Assembly (NCBI GenBank): GCA_030603565.1
Contig: JAUVXM010000013.1
Location: 1-47,317, forward strand
From: Candidatus Aminicenantota bacterium
GTDB lineage: Bacteria > Acidobacteriota > Aminicenantia > Aminicenantales > Aminicenantaceae
Direction of reading: 5' to 3'
DNA: 47,317 nt
A program made the position numbers and the translations under genes. Of this stretch, positions 8,442 to 16,267 are shown piece by piece; within the stretch, counting starts at the first letter, position 1; each line of letters starts with the position of its first letter. Under the pieces are notes generated by a model. The model searched no databases and was not told the DNA's origin. It saw only the letters and a program-made list of their open reading frames with translations.

Positions 8442-9163
8442 GCAGGGCTCTCTTTACGTAGCCAGACCTTGATCCTGCTGAAAAGAGTGTCCTGTACTGC
8501 AAAAACGATGCGGTTTTTAATTAGGTTTAAAAGACAGAAGAATGAAAGCATGGCCTCGTCAATATATTGATGTTTATTAAAATAAGCCAGAAAATCAAGG
8601 AAATCATTTTTTTTAAGCAGGCCGAGAATCTCCTCTGTTTTTTCTTTTGATGAATATTCTTTTCCTTCAATAAGCTTGACGTTTTCTCTTTCTTTTTTCT
8701 TCATCAAGGTAAAAAATACTTCGGCCAGGTCGAATAAAGAAACTTCTAAGAATTCCAGCTCATCGGAAACCGGCATTGGGGGCAGAAAACTCCGCTGCCA
8801 TTTTTGCATTTGATCTTTCTCTTTTTTTCTGAGAATGGAACATGCTGTCTTGATGTTTTGATAGTCTAGAAGACGGTTTACCAGATCCTGGCGAGGGTCT
8901 TTCTCCTCTTCCGGAACAGTTTCCCGGGGCAGAAGCAGTTGGGATTTGATATAGATTAGAAGGGCGGCAATAAGAAGAAATTCTGCTTCATGTTCCAGGT
9001 TTATATGTTCTTTTTTTTCAAGGTATTTGAGGTATTCTCTGGTGATAATAGCAATAGGTATATCGTGGATGTCGAGCTTTTTCTTTCTGATAAGAAACAG
9101 CAGTAGGTCTAAAGGGCCCTCAAAGCTTTCTAATTTGACCTGGTAGCTGTTTGTCGCTTCCAT
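8438..9163 (-). CDS. scpA: Segregation and condensation protein A
   Basis: ScpA is the kleisin subunit that bridges the two SMC heads. The 241-aa protein has the N-terminal signature YQVKLESFEGPLDLLLFLI and then KKLDIHDIPIA, the helical middle EAEFLLIAALLIYIKSQLLLP, and a short C-terminal winged helix. It starts 15 bp after trpS and overlaps scpB by 4 bp. No good Shine-Dalgarno is visible, so coupling to trpS translation is plausible. The order trpS-scpA-scpB is seen in many bacteria. Confidence 0.95.
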   Translation of the reverse strand: MEATNSYQVKLESFEGPLDLLLFLIRKKKLDIHDIPIAIITREYLKYLEKKEHINLEHEAEFLLIAALLIYIKSQLLLPRETVPEEEKDPRQDLVNRLLDYQNIKTACSILRKKEKDQMQKWQRSFLPPMPVSDELEFLEVSLFDLAEVFFTLMKKKERENVKLIEGKEYSSKEKTEEILGLLKKNDFLDFLAYFNKHQYIDEAMLSFFCLLNLIKNRIVFAVQDTLFSRIKVWLRKESPA

Positions 9164-9178
9164 ATATCTTGCTGGCGG

Positions 9179-10171
9179 TCAGATCCCTATGGCTGTTCTT
9201 ACTTCTTCCATTGTTTTCTGAGCTTTTTTCCGGGCTTTATTATTCCCATTTTCCAGAGTGTCCCAGACAAGCTCCGGATGATTTTCGTAGTATTTTCTTT
9301 TTTCCCGGAAACTGGAAAGGTCTGCGATTATTTTTTCTATAACAACATTTTTGCATTCCACACATCCGATCCCGGCTGTGCGGCAGCCTTGAGTCAGTTC
9401 TTCTCTCTTTTCTTTGGATACAAAGGACTTGTGCAGGGTGAATACCGGGCAGTCGTCCGGTTCCCCCGGGTCGCTTCTTCTTTTCCGGCGGGTATCTGTA
9501 GTCATGGGCGATATTTTTTTCCGGATGATCTCAGGTGGATCCTTCATAAGGATGGCATTGCCGAAGGATTTACTCATTTTACGTCCGTCGGTTCCGGCAA
9601 GCTTTGGTACTTCAGTAAGGAGCATCTGGGGTTCAGGGAAGACATTGCCGAAAAAACGGTTGAACCGACGGGTTATTTCCCTGGCAAGCTCCAGATGATA
9701 AGCCTGGTCTTCCCCGACCGGGACTATACTCGCTTTATAGATGAGTATGTCAGCGGTCTGCAGTACCGGATATCCCAGGAATCCGTAAGTATTCAGATCT
9801 TTTTCGGCAAGTTCTTTCTTCATTTCCTTAAAGGTCGGTACTCTTTGCAGCCAGGGTAAAGGAATGATCATGGAAAGCAGTAAATGAAGCTCGGCATGTT
9901 CCTTTACATCTGATTGGACAAAAAGCACACTCTTTTCCGGATCAAGCCCGACACTTAACCAGTCAGCCGCAACTTCAAAAGTATAATCCCGGATGACCTT
10001 TGAATTATGGTATTCAGAGCTTAAGGCATGCCAGGTCACAATAGAATAATAACACTGATATTTTTCCTGCAGTTTCAGCCAGTTGCGGAAGGCGCCGACT
10101 AAGTGGCCTAAATGGCAGGCGCCGGTCGGCCGCATTCCGCTTAGAACGATTTGTTGTTTTTTTTCTGTCAT
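9179..10171 (-). CDS. trpS: Tryptophanyl-tRNA synthetase
   Basis: This class I synthetase charges tRNA-Trp in the cytoplasm. The 330-aa length is normal for the bacterial enzyme. The N-terminal SGMRPTGACHLGHLVGAF carries the HIGH-type motif as HLGH, and GRKMSKSFGNAI carries the KMSKS loop. The PVGEDQAYHLELAREI block contributes to ATP and tryptophan binding. It starts one base after the stop of the M50 protease gene and leads into scpA. A short cysteine cluster near residue 270 (TAGIGCVECK) is present in a variable region. No trp leader or T-box is visible upstream. Confidence 0.96.
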   Translation of the reverse strand: MTEKKQQIVLSGMRPTGACHLGHLVGAFRNWLKLQEKYQCYYSIVTWHALSSEYHNSKVIRDYTFEVAADWLSVGLDPEKSVLFVQSDVKEHAELHLLLSMIIPLPWLQRVPTFKEMKKELAEKDLNTYGFLGYPVLQTADILIYKASIVPVGEDQAYHLELAREITRRFNRFFGNVFPEPQMLLTEVPKLAGTDGRKMSKSFGNAILMKDPPEIIRKKISPMTTDTRRKRRSDPGEPDDCPVFTLHKSFVSKEKREELTQGCRTAGIGCVECKNVVIEKIIADLSSFREKRKYYENHPELVWDTLENGNNKARKKAQKTMEEVRTAIGI

Positions 10172-10172
10172 T

Positions 10173-10856
10173 TTAAAATATTCTTAATATTAATATAATG
10201 ATAATATAGATCGGCCTGAAGATAAGATTAAGGATGCCTAGATAAAGCAATCCCAGTACGATAAGAAAGCCGTAAGGACGGATGCTGTCGTATCTTCGGG
10301 CAGCTTGTTCCGGCAGAATCCCCATTAAGATCCCACTGCCGTCCAGCGGAGGGATGGGGATCAGGTTAAAGACTGCCAGCAGAACATTGAGAAATATGGC
10401 GTAAAAAAGAAGCATTGCCAGGCCTTCTAACGGATAGAACCCTTTAGGAAGCCCTCCTCTTCCGCTTAGAAAGGTATTTAAAAAGTAGTTTACATTCGGG
10501 CTTAATGATTTCAAAATCAGCAAAGTCAACATAGCAGAGGCAGCCACGACCAGATTTGAAAGCGGGCCGGCAGCAGAAACCAGGAGGTTGTCCCGGCGGG
10601 GGTTTTTCAGGTTTAGGGGATTGACCGGGACGGGTTTTGCCCAGCCGAAAGGGGGAGCTCCCATAATTACTAGGATAACTGGTAGGAGTACTGTGCCTAC
10701 AGGGTCAATGTGTGCCATCGGATTAAGTGTAACCCGTCCCATGATATGAGCGGTCGGATCGCCTAATTTATAGGCAGCCCAGCCATGGGATGCTTCGTGT
10801 ACAGTAATAGCGAAGAGGATGACAAAAAGCTGGATTGCAATCTCGATTATATTCAT
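10173..10856 (-). CDS. Site-2 protease family (M50) integral membrane metalloprotease
   Basis: This is an intramembrane zinc protease of the compact RseP/SpoIVFB-related type that lacks PDZ domains. In the 227-aa protein H20-E21-x-x-H24 (HEASHGWAAYKLGD) forms the metal motif in the first membrane helix. D172 in NLIPIPPLDGSG supplies the third ligand. The GWAKPVPVNP and SAAGPLSNL blocks are also diagnostic of this rhomboid-neighbour subgroup often found next to trpS-scpA-scpB. It is the first gene of that operon. Its substrate is unknown; proteins of this subgroup are widespread and mostly uncharacterised. Confidence 0.92.
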   Translation of the reverse strand: MNIIEIAIQLFVILFAITVHEASHGWAAYKLGDPTAHIMGRVTLNPMAHIDPVGTVLLPVILVIMGAPPFGWAKPVPVNPLNLKNPRRDNLLVSAAGPLSNLVVAASAMLTLLILKSLSPNVNYFLNTFLSGRGGLPKGFYPLEGLAMLLFYAIFLNVLLAVFNLIPIPPLDGSGILMGILPEQAARRYDSIRPYGFLIVLGLLYLGILNLIFRPIYIIIILILRIF

Positions 10857-10872
10857 TTTTAACCAGATGTAA

Positions 10873-10881
10873 TTTATACCA
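10873..10881 (-). promoter_or_regulatory. Possible extended -10 promoter of the M50-trpS-scpAB operon
   Basis: On the minus strand the sequence TATGGTATAAA gives an extended -10 (TG, one base, TATAAA). A convincing -35 is not visible, and the leader before ATG 10856 would be only about 10 nt. This is the best candidate in the upstream region, but weak. Confidence 0.35.
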
Positions 10882-10933
10882 TAACTTAGCCCAAGGGTAA
10901 AGCAGAACTGGAGTTCCCTTAATTTTTTTTTAC

Positions 10934-11192
10934 TTAAAAAAGATGTACCGCATGGATACGGGTAAGCCCCTTCCTATTCCTCGCAATAATGGATGCCAGT
11001 ACAAGAAATAAGTAGATTAGGATTAGATGAAGCTGAAGGTATGGATACGCTCGCTTCAGATTTTTAACGCCATTCTTCTTCATTTTTCTCGGCGCCTGCG
11101 GATCCTGGTTATTCTTAAAAAGTGCCGCTGATAAAATAAGATATTGTTTTTTTTTGAATACAGCAGCGGCAATTTTTATGAATAATGCAGGT
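10934..11192 (+). repeat. Truncated copy of the AACCTG-box element plus a second repeat remnant
   Basis: This part of the 535-bp gene-free gap between the M50 gene and glnA holds only repeat sequence. Near 10951 the stretch CATGGATACGGGTAAGCCCC matches, in reverse, the right arm of the module at 30328-30483. From 11117 to 11192 lies a 76-nt segment identical to 11317-11392, exactly 200 bp further on. That segment has a stem (TGCCGCTG at 11123-11130 with CAGCGGCA at 11164-11171, extended by A5/T5) and ends in a reverse AACCTG-type box. A 109-codon frame on the minus strand here is treated as spurious. Confidence 0.75.
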
Positions 11193-11194
11193 GT

Positions 11195-11393
11195 ACCTGA
11201 ATTATTCAAGGGTCGAGGTTGCCGCAGATGCGAGGCGCAGGGGATGAAGCTGTGGTATTTCACCGCGAATCCGCGGCAACAAAGCAGATGAGGTAAGATC
11301 GGCTCGCCTAAAAGGTAAAAAGTGCCGCTGATAAAATAAGATATTGTTTTTTTTTGAATACAGCAGCGGCAATTTTTATGAATAATGCAGGTT
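11195..11393 (+). repeat. Miniature inverted-repeat element A (about 200 bp) between M50 and glnA
   Basis: It is bounded by ACCTGAATTATTCAA on the left and TATGAATAATGCAGGT on the right, which are inverted copies of the same box. Inside, 11212-11307 matches 30530-30625 at about 90 of 96 positions. The right end is a stem of TGCCGCTG and CAGCGGCA flanked by A5 and T5, followed directly by the box. The right box runs into the glnA stop codon (TAA at 11394-11392). No coding capacity is evident. Element-like architecture is seen directly; mobility is inferred. Confidence 0.8.
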
Positions 11394-12798
11394 AGAGAAT
11401 CGGCATATATTTCTCTACTTCATAGTCTGATACTTTTTTATCGTATTCCTGGGAGACATTTTTATTATATTCCTCGATTTCCAAATGTTTATTGTTGATG
11501 AACTTGTGAAAGACATTTTCTCCCAGGATTTCCTTGACCAGGACGCTTTTCTTCATGTAGTCCAGAGATTTAATGAGGTTGGGTGGCAGGGTTTTGATAT
11601 GAAGCCTCTTTTGTTTTGCATTAGACATTGCATAAATGTTTTCTTCGACCGGGTCGGCAAGATCGTATTTCTCCCGCATTCCTTTCAGCCCCGCCATCAC
11701 CATGGTTGCGAATGCCAGGTAGAGGTTGCAGGCCGGGTCAGGTGATCTTAGTTCAATACGGGTGGAATGTTCTTTTCCCGGCTGGTATTCAGGCACCCTG
11801 ATATAAGCGGAACGGTTTCTTTGTCCCCAGGCGATGTAAACCGGAGCTTCATATCCTCTGATCAAACGTTTGTATGAATTAACCCATTGACAGAATACAG
11901 CGGAGATTTCCTGGGAATGCACCATAAGTCCGGCAGTGTAGTGGCGGGCTTTTTGGGACAGGTGGTAAGGGCTGTTTGAGCTGAAAAACAGGTTTTTTCC
12001 TTTACTCCAGATCGATTGATGCACATGCATGCCGCTTCCATTCTGGCCGTTTAAAGGTTTGGGCATAAAAGTGGCGTACAGGCCATGCATACGGGCGACT
12101 TTTTTAACTACATACTTAAACAGAATGCTTACATCCGCCATTTCCAGGGCGCTTAGATATTTCAGGTCGATTTCATGCTGGCCATTGGCGACTTCATGGT
12201 GGTCATATTCAGAATCTATGCCCATTTTTTTTAGGAGAAGTTGAATTTCTTTTCGGATTTCTCCATGCATACCGCCAAAAAAATACCCCCCGTCATCAAG
12301 AGGTTTGGCTGTGTTTTTTTTAGGGAATATGAAAAACTCGAGCTCCGGCCCGATCTTGAAGTCGTCGATTCCGAACTCCTTTTTTGCCATAGTTAGGGCA
12401 TTTTTTAAAACATAACGTGAATCACCGTCATAGGGATTCCCTTCAGGAGTAAGAATATCTCCTGACATTATAGCCTCTTGCCATCTGGTTTTTTCGTTAA
12501 AACCCTGGTATTCCCAGGGAATTACCCGGAAAGTCCTGGCATCAGGCTTTATCAAAAGGTCGCTTTCCTCGATACGCATAAAGCCTTCGATTGATGAGCC
12601 ATCAAAGCCTTTTCCTTCTTTAAAAGCTCTTTCCAGTTCGTTCGCCGGAATGGAAAAGTCCATACTCCTTCCGAGGATATCAGGGAAAATGATACGGATA
12701 AACTCGATGTTACTATCCGGGTCAAACACTGTTTTCAGTACTTCTTCTTCGTCTTTAAATCCAAATTTCTTTTTGCAGTTCCTGTTTATTTCTCGCAT
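11392..12798 (-). CDS. glnA: Glutamine synthetase type I (GSI-alpha-like)
   Basis: It makes glutamine from glutamate, ammonia and ATP as a dodecamer. The 468-aa protein has the N-terminal FDGSSIEGF latch, catalytic-domain motifs GPELEFFIF, EVANGQHEIDL, NGSGMHVHQS, an SYKRL block, and RSAYIRVP then RIELRSPDPACNLYLAFA. The adenylylation-site sequence NLYDLP of GSI-beta enzymes is absent; the region reads ENIYAMSNAKQ, so feedback control rather than adenylylation is likely. GGAGGG lies three bases before ATG 12798. It is divergent from an Lrp/AsnC regulator and shares overlapping promoters with it. The stop codon overlaps the terminal box of element A. Confidence 0.97.
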   Translation of the reverse strand: MREINRNCKKKFGFKDEEEVLKTVFDPDSNIEFIRIIFPDILGRSMDFSIPANELERAFKEGKGFDGSSIEGFMRIEESDLLIKPDARTFRVIPWEYQGFNEKTRWQEAIMSGDILTPEGNPYDGDSRYVLKNALTMAKKEFGIDDFKIGPELEFFIFPKKNTAKPLDDGGYFFGGMHGEIRKEIQLLLKKMGIDSEYDHHEVANGQHEIDLKYLSALEMADVSILFKYVVKKVARMHGLYATFMPKPLNGQNGSGMHVHQSIWSKGKNLFFSSNSPYHLSQKARHYTAGLMVHSQEISAVFCQWVNSYKRLIRGYEAPVYIAWGQRNRSAYIRVPEYQPGKEHSTRIELRSPDPACNLYLAFATMVMAGLKGMREKYDLADPVEENIYAMSNAKQKRLHIKTLPPNLIKSLDYMKKSVLVKEILGENVFHKFINNKHLEIEEYNKNVSQEYDKKVSDYEVEKYMPIL

Positions 12799-12835
12799 AA
12801 TCCCTCCAATTGGGAGCCGGATTTTATTTTCCAGT

Positions 12836-12851
12836 AACCTGGATTATTCAC
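12836..12851 (+). repeat. Solo AACCTG box between glnA and the Lrp gene
   Basis: AACCTGGATTATTCAC lies in the putative glnA leader, between its promoter and start codon. Together with the reverse box at 13411-13427 it forms an inverted pair around the Lrp gene. Confidence 0.75.
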
Positions 12852-12867
12852 ACTGGCAATTCAATTA

Positions 12868-12896
12868 TTGATATATTTTAAATAAAAAACTATAAT
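12868..12896 (+). promoter_or_regulatory. Promoter of the Lrp/AsnC gene
   Basis: TTGATA (12868-12873) and TATAAT (12891-12896) are separated by 17 bases, close to the sigma-70 ideal. The start point would be near 12903, giving a leader of about 35 nt with TAGGGA six bases before ATG 12939. It overlaps the oppositely directed glnA promoter. Confidence 0.7.
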
Positions 12897-12902
12897 TGTC
12901 AA
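12875..12902 (-). promoter_or_regulatory. Promoter of glnA, overlapping the divergent promoter
   Basis: On the minus strand TTGACA (12902-12897) and TAAAAT (12880-12875) are 16 bases apart. The implied start point is near 12868, leaving about 70 nt of leader that contains an AACCTG box. Both core promoters use the same 35 bp of DNA, so polymerase could occupy only one at a time. Confidence 0.7.
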
Positions 12903-12938
12903 GGAAATAAATTAATAAAGTAACAAATAGGGAAAAAA

Positions 12939-13415
12939 ATGGATAAAAATAAGACAAAAGCCGAAGAAAGCATGGCGGATGATATGGACAGAAAGATAAT
13001 CCGGGTTCTGAATGAGAATGCCCGCAGGAGCTTCCGTGAAATCGCTAGAGAAACAGGGGTTTCTGTCACTTCCATTATTCATAGAGTGAAGAAATTTGAA
13101 GGGTCAGGGGTCATAAAAGGATATATTCCGCTTGTGGATATGGATTACTTTGGCATTAAGATGATAGCGATTATTGCATTAAGAATTTCTCAGGGAAAAT
13201 TATTGGAAACGCAGAGGAATATCGCGGAGGACTTACGTGTGGCTGCTGTATATGATATTACCGGAGAATGGGATTCTATTGTTATCGGATATTTCCGGGA
13301 CCGGGCTGACCTGAATGATTTTATTAAGAATCTTTTGGTGAGTGAAAATGTTGACAGGTCTGTAACTCATATTGTATTAAATGTAGTAAAAGAAGAGAGG
13401 CGCATTAAAGTATGA
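12939..13415 (+). CDS. Lrp/AsnC family transcriptional regulator
   Basis: Lrp/AsnC proteins sense amino acids and bind DNA as dimers or octamers. The 158-aa protein has an N-terminal winged helix-turn-helix (about residues 15-62, with LNENARRSFREIARETG then SVTSIIHRVKKFEGSGVIKGY). A RAM ligand-binding domain follows (about 75-150, with ITGEWDSIVIGYFRD). It is divergent from glnA, so direct control of glnA and itself, perhaps in response to glutamine or another amino acid, is a reasonable inference. Its stop codon TGA lies inside a reverse AACCTG box at 13411-13427. Confidence 0.92.
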   Translation: MDKNKTKAEESMADDMDRKIIRVLNENARRSFREIARETGVSVTSIIHRVKKFEGSGVIKGYIPLVDMDYFGIKMIAIIALRISQGKLLETQRNIAEDLRVAAVYDITGEWDSIVIGYFRDRADLNDFIKNLLVSENVDRSVTHIVLNVVKEERRIKV

Positions 13416-13427
13416 ATTATCCAGGTT
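13411..13427 (-). repeat. AACCTG box overlapping the Lrp stop codon
   Basis: The plus strand reads TATGAATTATCCAGGTT; on the minus strand this is AACCTGGATAATTCATA. The stop codon of the regulator is the TGA inside it. It mirrors the box at 12836-12851. Confidence 0.7.
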
Positions 13428-13443
13428 AAGTGATAAAGATAAG

Positions 13444-16068
13444 ATGAAACGAAAGAGGATTTCTTCTGTATATATAATTTTATTTCTGGCGGGGATTACT
13501 GTTTTATCTCTGGCCCAGGATAAACGGAATGAGGATTTGAACTCATTTATCTCCAGGATAAAGGAGGTATTGGAAGCAAAAGATATTCATTCATATCTTG
13601 AATTATTCTCACCTGAAGTCCGAGCGCTGGAAAAAGCCAGAATATCTAGTATGTTTACGGATTTAAGGATGGATACAGTATCGGTCTATCCTGTTTCCGT
13701 AAGCGGCAAAAAAATGAGTGCGCCAGAAGTATATCTAAGAATGTTTTTTAAAAATCCTTATTCAGTAATTCTTGAATTGTGGCAGTTTTCTCTGATCATG
13801 GAAAAAAGCTCCTGGCAGGTTACTAATAATGAGCATTTAGGAGAAAGCAAACGGCTTTTTAAACTTGAAATTCCTTCAGAAAAAATTGAACAAGTGAAGA
13901 GCTTTGAGTTTAAACACAAGGATATTTCTATCCGATTTAAGGACGCTGTCCTGTTCTATGATAATATCCCGGACCTGGAGACTGCTCTTATTGTGACCGG
14001 CAAGGGGGAAATGACATTTTCGCCTTCTCATCCAAGGGAGCAGCATCAACTTGAATTGATATACAAAAAACGGATCCTTAATGATAAACTGGATTATGTT
14101 TATTTGCGTTTCTCAAATTCTGTTTTCAAAAAAAATGCCAGAATCATTAAAAAAACAGATGAAGTCCTGCCGGTATCTAAGTCAGCTAGAAAAAAAGCCT
14201 ATTCACTTTTTACAAAACATTATTCCCGCTCATTTACAGTAAAAAATTCTTTGGACAATGAATTCTTGTCCTTATTACCACAGGGGGATGAAGCTGTAAT
14301 CGAGTTTGAAGGGGCTAGATTAGGTGATATTTCCTATATTTATTCTCCTTTTTCCGATGACGAAATAAACTTCTATCAATGGAAGGAAGGTCGGATCATT
14401 AACCTTTATTCCCCACCGCTTGATAAGGAGCAGAAAAGGATTTTTATTTCTTTTGGGCAGAAGTTTGATGTAAAGAATTATGAGATCGATATTAACTATA
14501 GCCCTGAAGAAAATTTTTTTGCTGGAAAAGCAAAGATCAAATTAGAAACCAAGGTCGGACTGCTAGATGGGATTAAATTAATGCTGAACCCGGAATTTGA
14601 GATTTTGCGTGTTAATGATGAAAATAAGCGGGAATTGTATTACACCAGGGATAATTTACGGAAGATTGTTTATATTTACTTTCTCAAACGCCCTTCAAGA
14701 GGACAGATAAGCTTTATTGAAGTTTATTACCGGGGCAAGTTGCCTTCCTCGGTTTTAAAACCAGAGGAAAAAGAGGCTGATAATATTCAAAAGATGAGGG
14801 CGGCATATAATCGCTTATATGATACCTATCTATATACCCGCTCTGATTACTGGTATCCTTTAACTTCGGATGAAGACTATTTTACTGCTCGTTTTAAGGT
14901 GACCGTCCCACCTGATTACCAAGCTGTTTCCAATGGCAAATTAATTGAGAAATACCAGTTGCAGGGGCTGAAAGACGTTGAAGATGTCGGGAAAATGGGA
15001 AACTCTGTTTTTGTGTTCGAATCGAAGAAGCCTGTTAAATACCTCTCTTTTCTGGTGGGCAAATTGACAAAGATCGAAGAAGAGGCAGATACGGTTCCGT
15101 TGCGATATTCCAGAGCCAGCCATTCTCAGGCTGATAAATGGGGTGTGTTTGAAGGCGCAGGAGATATTCTGAAGTTTTATGTAAAGATATTTGGTGTTTT
15201 TCCTTATGAGAAGCTATGGATTATTAAAAGGCCATGGGATACACGCGGAGGGTCTAGTCTGGCTTCGTTTATCGTGCTGAATGAATTATTGCCTATGGTA
15301 TCCAATCCAGGCCTAAGGCGAAGGACAGACAGCCCAGTGGACCTATCCAGTTGGAAGGAATATTTTTTAGCACATGAGATAGCGCATCAATGGTGGGGTC
15401 ACGGTTTGGATTGGGATTCATATCGGGATATATGGCTGAGCGAAGGAATATCCCAGTTTGCAGCGATTCTTTTTTTAAAAGAAAAATACGGAGGTAAAGT
15501 TTATAATCGAATTTTAGAAAAGATTTCCGGCGGGGTTAAAAAGAAATCTGCCTGGGGTGGAATAACAATGGGTTCCCGGATAAGTCATTTCAACTATGAG
15601 GCTTATCAGGCTATTGTATATAATAAAGCAGCATTGGTTTTAAACATGTTAAAGGACTTACTGGGAGATGAGCTTTTTTTTGCGGGAATAAAAAGGTTCT
15701 TCAGTCGGCATAAATACAGCGCTGCGACAACAGTTGAATTTATGAATGTTTTTCACGATGTCTCAGGAAAGGACTTGGAATTATTTTTTGAAAAATGGTT
15801 TGATTCTTATAAACTTCCTGAAGTAAGAGCATCGCATTCCATTATTATAGAAAAGGATGGCAGTATCCTCAAATTTGAATTTGTTCAGACTAAGGAACTG
15901 TTTGTTTTCCCTCTGTGGCTGGAATGGAGAGATGATGGGAAAAAAATACGTAAAAAAATTATCATCAATAATAGGGTCGTAAACTGTGAATTTAGGGTAA
16001 TAGGCAAGCCGGGGAAGATAAAGATTAATCCGGACAAAGCGGTTCCCGGAACTTTCCATTTTAAATAG
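13444..16068 (+). CDS. Exported M1 family (gluzincin) metallopeptidase with long N-terminal extension
   Basis: This is a probable periplasmic zinc aminopeptidase-like enzyme. Residues 1-25 form a signal peptide (IILFLAGITVLSLAQ). The zinc site is complete: H644-E645-x-x-H648 (HEIAHQWW), then E667 after exactly 18 residues (WLSEG). The usual GAMEN exopeptidase motif is not recognisable; the matching region reads RGGSSLASFIVLNE, so strict aminopeptidase activity is doubtful. About 300 residues ahead of the M1-type beta domain do not match the standard family and may be an added domain. The gene follows the Lrp regulator by about 28 bp and may be co-transcribed. It converges on the response regulator. 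Confidence 0.88.
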   Translation: MKRKRISSVYIILFLAGITVLSLAQDKRNEDLNSFISRIKEVLEAKDIHSYLELFSPEVRALEKARISSMFTDLRMDTVSVYPVSVSGKKMSAPEVYLRMFFKNPYSVILELWQFSLIMEKSSWQVTNNEHLGESKRLFKLEIPSEKIEQVKSFEFKHKDISIRFKDAVLFYDNIPDLETALIVTGKGEMTFSPSHPREQHQLELIYKKRILNDKLDYVYLRFSNSVFKKNARIIKKTDEVLPVSKSARKKAYSLFTKHYSRSFTVKNSLDNEFLSLLPQGDEAVIEFEGARLGDISYIYSPFSDDEINFYQWKEGRIINLYSPPLDKEQKRIFISFGQKFDVKNYEIDINYSPEENFFAGKAKIKLETKVGLLDGIKLMLNPEFEILRVNDENKRELYYTRDNLRKIVYIYFLKRPSRGQISFIEVYYRGKLPSSVLKPEEKEADNIQKMRAAYNRLYDTYLYTRSDYWYPLTSDEDYFTARFKVTVPPDYQAVSNGKLIEKYQLQGLKDVEDVGKMGNSVFVFESKKPVKYLSFLVGKLTKIEEEADTVPLRYSRASHSQADKWGVFEGAGDILKFYVKIFGVFPYEKLWIIKRPWDTRGGSSLASFIVLNELLPMVSNPGLRRRTDSPVDLSSWKEYFLAHEIAHQWWGHGLDWDSYRDIWLSEGISQFAAILFLKEKYGGKVYNRILEKISGGVKKKSAWGGITMGSRISHFNYEAYQAIVYNKAALVLNMLKDLLGDELFFAGIKRFFSRHKYSAATTVEFMNVFHDVSGKDLELFFEKWFDSYKLPEVRASHSIIIEKDGSILKFEFVQTKELFVFPLWLEWRDDGKKIRKKIIINNRVVNCEFRVIGKPGKIKINPDKAVPGTFHFK

Positions 16069-16074
16069 CTGATA

Positions 16075-16259
16075 GCCTGAACTATTCATAAAAAAATTGC
16101 GATGTGGATGAAATTCTTGTGTGGCTTGTGCTCGCTTCAGCCACATCAGAATTTCATTAAGAAGACTTTGAACTTTTCAAATTTTACTGCCTTTCCTGAA
16201 GTTCCTGTTCTTTCTGCTTTTTCGTATCTACGGCAACCTCGACTCGTGAATAATCCAGG
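16075..16259 (-). repeat. Miniature inverted-repeat element C between convergent genes
   Basis: The element is bounded by GCCTGAACTATTCATA at 16075-16090 and GTGAATAATCCAGG at 16246-16259, an inverted pair of the AACCTG box. Read on the minus strand its left end continues ACGAGTCGAGGTTGCCG, the same as elements A and B. Its right end has a T-run before TATGAATA, also like A and B, while the middle differs. It fills the 199-bp space between the M1 peptidase and the response regulator, following both stop codons within 6 to 8 bases. Confidence 0.78.
16110..16155. terminator. Strong hairpin in convergent intergenic space, possible bidirectional terminator
   Basis: GAAATTCT (16110-16117) pairs with AGAATTTC (16148-16155), and TGTGGCT (16120-16126) pairs with AGCCACA (16139-16145). 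Each side has a two-base internal interruption and the loop is 12 nt. It lies inside element C and has a T-run (TTTTTTT on the minus strand) about 10 bases beyond one side. Terminator function is inferred from position and structure. Confidence 0.55.
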
Positions 16260-16267
16260 ATAGCTGT

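Noticed and set aside
10172-10180. T-box or trp attenuator upstream of trpS
   Set aside because: Only one base separates trpS from the preceding gene, leaving no leader.
10934-11263. 109-codon open frame on the minus strand between the M50 gene and glnA
   Set aside because: It runs through two repeat elements and their hairpins, has no Shine-Dalgarno, and shows no protein-like domain; the repeats explain the sequence.
12799-12868. Glutamine riboswitch or other aptamer in the glnA leader
   Set aside because: The leader is only about 70 nt, AT-rich, and apart from the box shows no stem arrangement that I recognise.
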